Positions 21,899-24,831 of a DNA stretch of 24,831 nucleotides are shown here, piece after piece. The notes below the pieces were generated by a model. That model was not told the origin of the DNA. It ran no database searches and saw nothing but the letters and a program-made list of their open reading frames with translations. Source of the DNA: Bacteroidota bacterium (GTDB lineage: Bacteria > Bacteroidota > Bacteroidia > Flavobacteriales > Flavobacteriaceae); assembly GCA_009936675.1 (NCBI GenBank), contig JAACDY010000041.1:1-24831 (forward strand), written 5' to 3'. Made by a program: the position numbers and the translations under genes. Numbering within the stretch: the stretch's first letter is position 1; the number at the start of each line of letters is the position of its first letter.

Positions 21899-24376
21899 AT
21901 GAAAAAAGTTTATGCACTCACCCGTATCTGTATTTTTAATTCTCTTTTTGGACAACGACCGACTGGAAATATCCCCAAACTAAAGTTGACTGGAATAGTT
22001 CTCGATCAAGAAACCCAGCAGACCTTAGAATACGCAACCATCAGTCTCAAAAACACAAAGAACCCCGACCGACTTCAAGGAGGAATCACTGGTTTTGACG
22101 GAAAATTCATGGTGGATGTTTTTCCCGGCACTTATGATATCAGTATCGAATACATTGGTTTTGATCGTTTTACCAAAACGGGCGTGCTCATCAAGAGCAG
22201 TATGGATTTGGGAACCATTGGCCTTACCATTGGCAGTACCGCACTGGAAGGAGTTGAGGTCATGGCCGAAAAAACCGCAGTGGAAATCAGACTCGACAAG
22301 CGCATATACAATGTCGGTAAAGACCTAACCGTTAGGGGAGGAAGTGTGGCCGATGTTTTGGACAATGTTCCGTCCGTTACCGTTGACATAGAAGGCAATG
22401 TTGCGCTAAGAGGAAATGATAATGTAAGAATTCTCATCAATGGCAAACCCTCGGGTTTGGTTGGAATTTCAGGACCCCAAGGACTACAGCAACTCCCAGC
22501 AGAATCCATAGAAAAAGTAGAGGTGGTTACCTCCCCTTCTGCCCGATACGGTGCCGAAGGAACCGCAGGAATTCTGAACATCATACTCAAAAAACAAGAA
22601 CTTCTAGGATTTAACGGTAATTTTGTAGCCAATGCAGGACAAACTCACACCGATATTATTCCATCTGCCTATGGAGGCTCGGCTAACGTCAATCTGAGGA
22701 AAAATAAATTCAATATCTTTTCCACCAACTCCTATAGCAAAAGCCTGTCAATCGGAAATGTATTTAATGAAAATGAATACTTTAACGGTGAAAATCCCAG
22801 TACTTTCCTCGAAGAATCCCGAAGTCCCGAACGGGAAAATTTTAGTTTCTTTTCCAGTTTGGGCGTAGAGTATTATTTCAAAGAAAAAACCTCATTAATC
22901 CTCAGTGGATTTATCCGTGACCGCAGTGGGGACGATTATACCAAAAACATCCTCAAAAGATTTGATGAAAATAAAGTTTTGATCGACCAGTCCCAATTGA
23001 TCGAGTTGGAAACCGACAAAGACGATGCCCGTCAGATCAGCCTCAATTTTGACTCTGAAATGGATGAGGAAGGTCAAAAATTCACAGCTGTTTTTCAATA
23101 CGAAGAAAACAAAGAAGACGAAAAAGCAGACATAGATAATAGTTTGAAAAACAGAGATGAAAAAGTCAATCAGCTTGAAAGTGAAAAAAGAATACTGCTT
23201 CAAGCAGACTATGTACTACCCTTGGACAAAAACACCCAATTTGAATTTGGATACCGAGGGAATTTTAACAATCAAGAAACCGACTATCAAGTCTTTCAAA
23301 TCCAAAATGGTGGCTTTGCGAAAAACACAGATTTATCGAATGTACTAATCTATAAAGAACACATCAACGCTTTGTACACCCAATATGGTAAAAAAATTGA
23401 CGCATTTTCCTTTCTTATCGGTCTGAGAATGGAAGACTCAAAAATTATTGTGGATCAACGTACCATCAACGATTATAATCAAAAAAAATATACTAAATTT
23501 TTCCCAACCCTCAATTTATCCTATGAATTCAGCGATACAGAAAGTATCATATTGGGATACAGCAGAAGAATATCAAGACCTAGGGGAAGATTTTTAAATC
23601 CTTTCCCTTCCAGATCTAGTGTGGCCAACTTTTTTCAAGGAAATGCAGACTTGGATCCCAGCTACTCCAACACCGTTGACGTGGGATACCTCAAAAGATG
23701 GGATAAAGTAACTTTTAATACTTCTGTCTACTATCAGAAATCAACCGAAGTATTTACTTTCATCGCTGAGGACAGTGGGCAAAAGGTAATTGTCAGTGAG
23801 GGGGAATCCACCACTGACTTTATCGAAGTTCCGATCATTGTCAGAAGTCCTATCAATATTGCAGAAAACAATCGAACTGGATTTGAATTTACACTGAGCT
23901 ATAACCCCTCGAGGAAATCAAGAATTTTTTTGAACTTCAATCTTTTTAATTCTGAAACGATTGGAATCCACGAAGGTGTAGATCTGGGCAGAACCAATCT
24001 AAGTTGGTTTTCTCGAGCCAACGCTAAATTCACCATTTTTAAGGACATCGACTGGCAAACCCAAGTTTTTTTCAGAGGTCCAAGAGAAACGGCTCAGTCC
24101 AAAAGCAGAGGAATGATTTTTACTAGTATGGCACTCAGCAAAGACGTTTTTAAAAAGAAAGGAACATTATCTTTTAGGGTTAGTGACTTATTCAACACCG
24201 CCATGTATCGCTCTGAGACCTTTACTCCCACATTCACCAACGATGCACTTTACAGAAGAAGTTTACCTTCCTTCAACCTCTCATTGACCTACAGGATCAA
24301 TCAGAAAGACAAACCCCAAAGCAGAAGACCTCAAGGTGGCGGAGGTGGTAATAATGATGGAGGATTCGGATTTTAG
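21899..24376 (+). CDS. TonB-dependent receptor-like outer membrane beta-barrel protein
   Basis: An outer-membrane transporter-like protein of 825 residues; its substrate is unknown. A CarboxypepD_reg-like domain (about 29-115, LTGIVLDQETQQTLEYATISL and GKFMVDVFPGTYDISIEYIGF) precedes a plug domain (about 132-232, VADVLDNVPSVTVD, NVALRGNDNVRILINGKPSG, SIEKVEVVTSPSARYGAEG). A long beta-barrel rich in aromatic strands (235-800) and a glycine-rich tail, RRPQGGGGGNNDGGFGF, complete it. There is no SusD partner, so it is not a classical polysaccharide-utilisation pair. The N-terminus is odd: MKKVYALTRICIFNSLFGQ has a weak hydrophobic core, whereas the +1 frame from 21912 reads MHSPVSVFLILF, a better signal core. 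Small insertions/deletions in the A6 and T5 runs may have scrambled the signal peptide or its sequence reading. Confidence 0.92.
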   Translation: MKKVYALTRICIFNSLFGQRPTGNIPKLKLTGIVLDQETQQTLEYATISLKNTKNPDRLQGGITGFDGKFMVDVFPGTYDISIEYIGFDRFTKTGVLIKSSMDLGTIGLTIGSTALEGVEVMAEKTAVEIRLDKRIYNVGKDLTVRGGSVADVLDNVPSVTVDIEGNVALRGNDNVRILINGKPSGLVGISGPQGLQQLPAESIEKVEVVTSPSARYGAEGTAGILNIILKKQELLGFNGNFVANAGQTHTDIIPSAYGGSANVNLRKNKFNIFSTNSYSKSLSIGNVFNENEYFNGENPSTFLEESRSPERENFSFFSSLGVEYYFKEKTSLILSGFIRDRSGDDYTKNILKRFDENKVLIDQSQLIELETDKDDARQISLNFDSEMDEEGQKFTAVFQYEENKEDEKADIDNSLKNRDEKVNQLESEKRILLQADYVLPLDKNTQFEFGYRGNFNNQETDYQVFQIQNGGFAKNTDLSNVLIYKEHINALYTQYGKKIDAFSFLIGLRMEDSKIIVDQRTINDYNQKKYTKFFPTLNLSYEFSDTESIILGYSRRISRPRGRFLNPFPSRSSVANFFQGNADLDPSYSNTVDVGYLKRWDKVTFNTSVYYQKSTEVFTFIAEDSGQKVIVSEGESTTDFIEVPIIVRSPINIAENNRTGFEFTLSYNPSRKSRIFLNFNLFNSETIGIHEGVDLGRTNLSWFSRANAKFTIFKDIDWQTQVFFRGPRETAQSKSRGMIFTSMALSKDVFKKKGTLSFRVSDLFNTAMYRSETFTPTFTNDALYRRSLPSFNLSLTYRINQKDKPQSRRPQGGGGGNNDGGFGF

Positions 24377-24380
24377 GAAA

Positions 24381-24542
24381 CTAAGATTTTCTCTTTTCCC
24401 TTCTATCTTTTAGATATTGCATCAAAGACCCAAACAGCCAGTAAGGAATGACAAGGGTCAAAAGAAATATCATTAACCAGAAGCCCAGGGTTAAGATGGA
24501 TAAGAAAGCTAAAAAACCTAAATATTGGTCAAATTCAAACAT
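24381..24542 (-). CDS. Small single-span membrane protein (53 aa)
   Basis: A short gene I translated by hand from the minus strand: MFEFDQYLGFLAFLSILT at the start, then a long hydrophobic stretch (about residues 8-40, including LGFWLMIFLLTLVIPYWLFG), then a basic tail YLKDRREKRKS. The pattern of an acidic N-terminus, one long or two tightly packed spans and a positive C-terminus predicts a small inner-membrane protein. It has an exact -7 element (24567-24560) 17 bases upstream of its ATG. It is convergent with the TonB receptor gene (four bases between stops) and divergent from fumC. The function and family are not recognised. Confidence 0.62.
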   Translation of the reverse strand: MFEFDQYLGFLAFLSILTLGFWLMIFLLTLVIPYWLFGSLMQYLKDRREKRKS

Positions 24543-24559
24543 GATCTAAAATTCTGATT

Positions 24560-24567
24560 CAAATTTA
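24560..24567 (-). promoter_or_regulatory. -7 element of the 53-aa gene
   Basis: TAAATTTG on the minus strand is an exact match, with a TTA 20 bases upstream (24590-24588). Confidence 0.4.
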
Positions 24568-24632
24568 CAGCTTTTTCTTTTTCTCCATAAAGTATCTCCC
24601 AAATTTATTTCAACAGCCTCGAACAAAAGCTT

Positions 24633-24640
24633 TATTTTTG
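24633..24640 (+). promoter_or_regulatory. -7 element of fumC
   Basis: TATTTTTG matches TAnnTTTG and ends 15 bases before the first fumC ATG. No -33 TTG is seen at a proper distance. Confidence 0.35.
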
Positions 24641-24655
24641 TTCTGTTAAACAGAA

Positions 24656-24831
24656 ATGATTATGAACCATTGCATTGAAAAAGATACTCTTGGAGAGGTA
24701 AAAGTCCCTGTAGATGCCTATTGGGGTGCACAGACCGAACGCTCAAGATCCAATTTTAAGATTGGTGCAGTAGCCTCTATGCCTATAGAAATTATTTACG
24801 GTTTTGCTTATCTCAAAAAAGCGGCTGCCTA
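24656..24831 (+). CDS. fumC: Fumarate hydratase class II (partial, N-terminus only)
   Basis: Reversibly hydrates fumarate to L-malate in the TCA cycle. About 58 residues are in the window before the right edge. The N-terminal signature of the class II fumarase/aspartase superfamily is clear: IEKDTLGEVKVPVDAYWGAQTERS followed by NFKIG and MPIEIIYGFAYLKKAAA. Aspartase (AspA) and argininosuccinate lyase belong to the same superfamily, but YWGAQTxRSxxNFKIG fits FumC best. Two ATGs are possible, 24656 and 24662 (MNHCIEKDT); the second is closer to the normal family start. Confidence 0.88.
   Translation, partial: MIMNHCIEKDTLGEVKVPVDAYWGAQTERSRSNFKIGAVASMPIEIIYGFAYLKKAAA

Noticed and set aside
22132..22632. 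166-residue open frame on the minus strand in the receptor gene
   Set aside because: It lies antisense to the conserved plug domain and has Ser/Pro/Leu-biased content typical of shadow frames.

Overview
This window looks like a core chromosomal segment of a marine-type member of the Bacteroidota, family Flavobacteriaceae. The evidence is the moderately AT-rich sequence, the many start-proximal promoter elements of the Bacteroidota form TTG-N17-23-TAnnTTTG, the scarcity of Shine-Dalgarno sequences, the CarboxypepD_reg/TonB-plug outer-membrane receptor, the small flavobacterial families (DUF6913-like, DUF6095-like) and the eukaryote-like NADP isocitrate dehydrogenase. The species cannot be named from the sequence alone.

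Layout. 1-1123 (-): a DUF6913-like gene translationally coupled to dapA, which is cut by the left edge. 1217-4066 (-): ligA preceded by prmC; prmC is broken by a single in-frame TGA. 4133-5538: ribD (+) running tail-to-tail into a hotdog thioesterase (-). 5722-8315 (+): dnaA, a low-molecular-weight tyrosine phosphatase and an RsmI-like methylase. 8312-10658 (-): dapF, a GNAT acetyltransferase and mltG, joined by 4-base ATGA overlaps. 10765-12153 (+): an HtrA/Deg serine protease ended by a clear terminator. 12209-14271: an islet of decay holding a 5'-truncated, twice frameshifted gamma-glutamyltransferase and the tail of a WD40 protein. 14272-16748 (+): trmD, rplS and icd. 16978-18234 (+): murQ and a DUF6095-like membrane protein. 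18292-21456 (+): the classical thrS-infC-rpmI-rplT translation operon. 21505-24376 (+): an ArsC-like protein and a TonB-dependent receptor. Then come a 53-residue membrane protein (-) and the start of fumC (+), cut by the right edge.

The genes are mostly housekeeping: lysine/meso-DAP and peptidoglycan metabolism (dapA, dapF, mltG, murQ), replication (dnaA, ligA), translation (prmC, trmD, rplS, thrS, infC, rpmI, rplT, RsmI-like), riboflavin (ribD) and the TCA cycle (icd, fumC). No mobile element, CRISPR array, tRNA or rRNA was recognised.

The two most interesting signals concern translation control. The gene for the release-factor methyltransferase PrmC carries an in-frame UGA between its SAM-binding and NPPY motifs. 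The gene for initiation factor IF3 appears to begin with a non-canonical AUA codon, because no ATG, GTG or TTG lies between the upstream in-frame stop and the conserved N-terminal domain. Both could be self-regulating circuits. The prmC case may equally be a nonsense mutation or a sequencing error.
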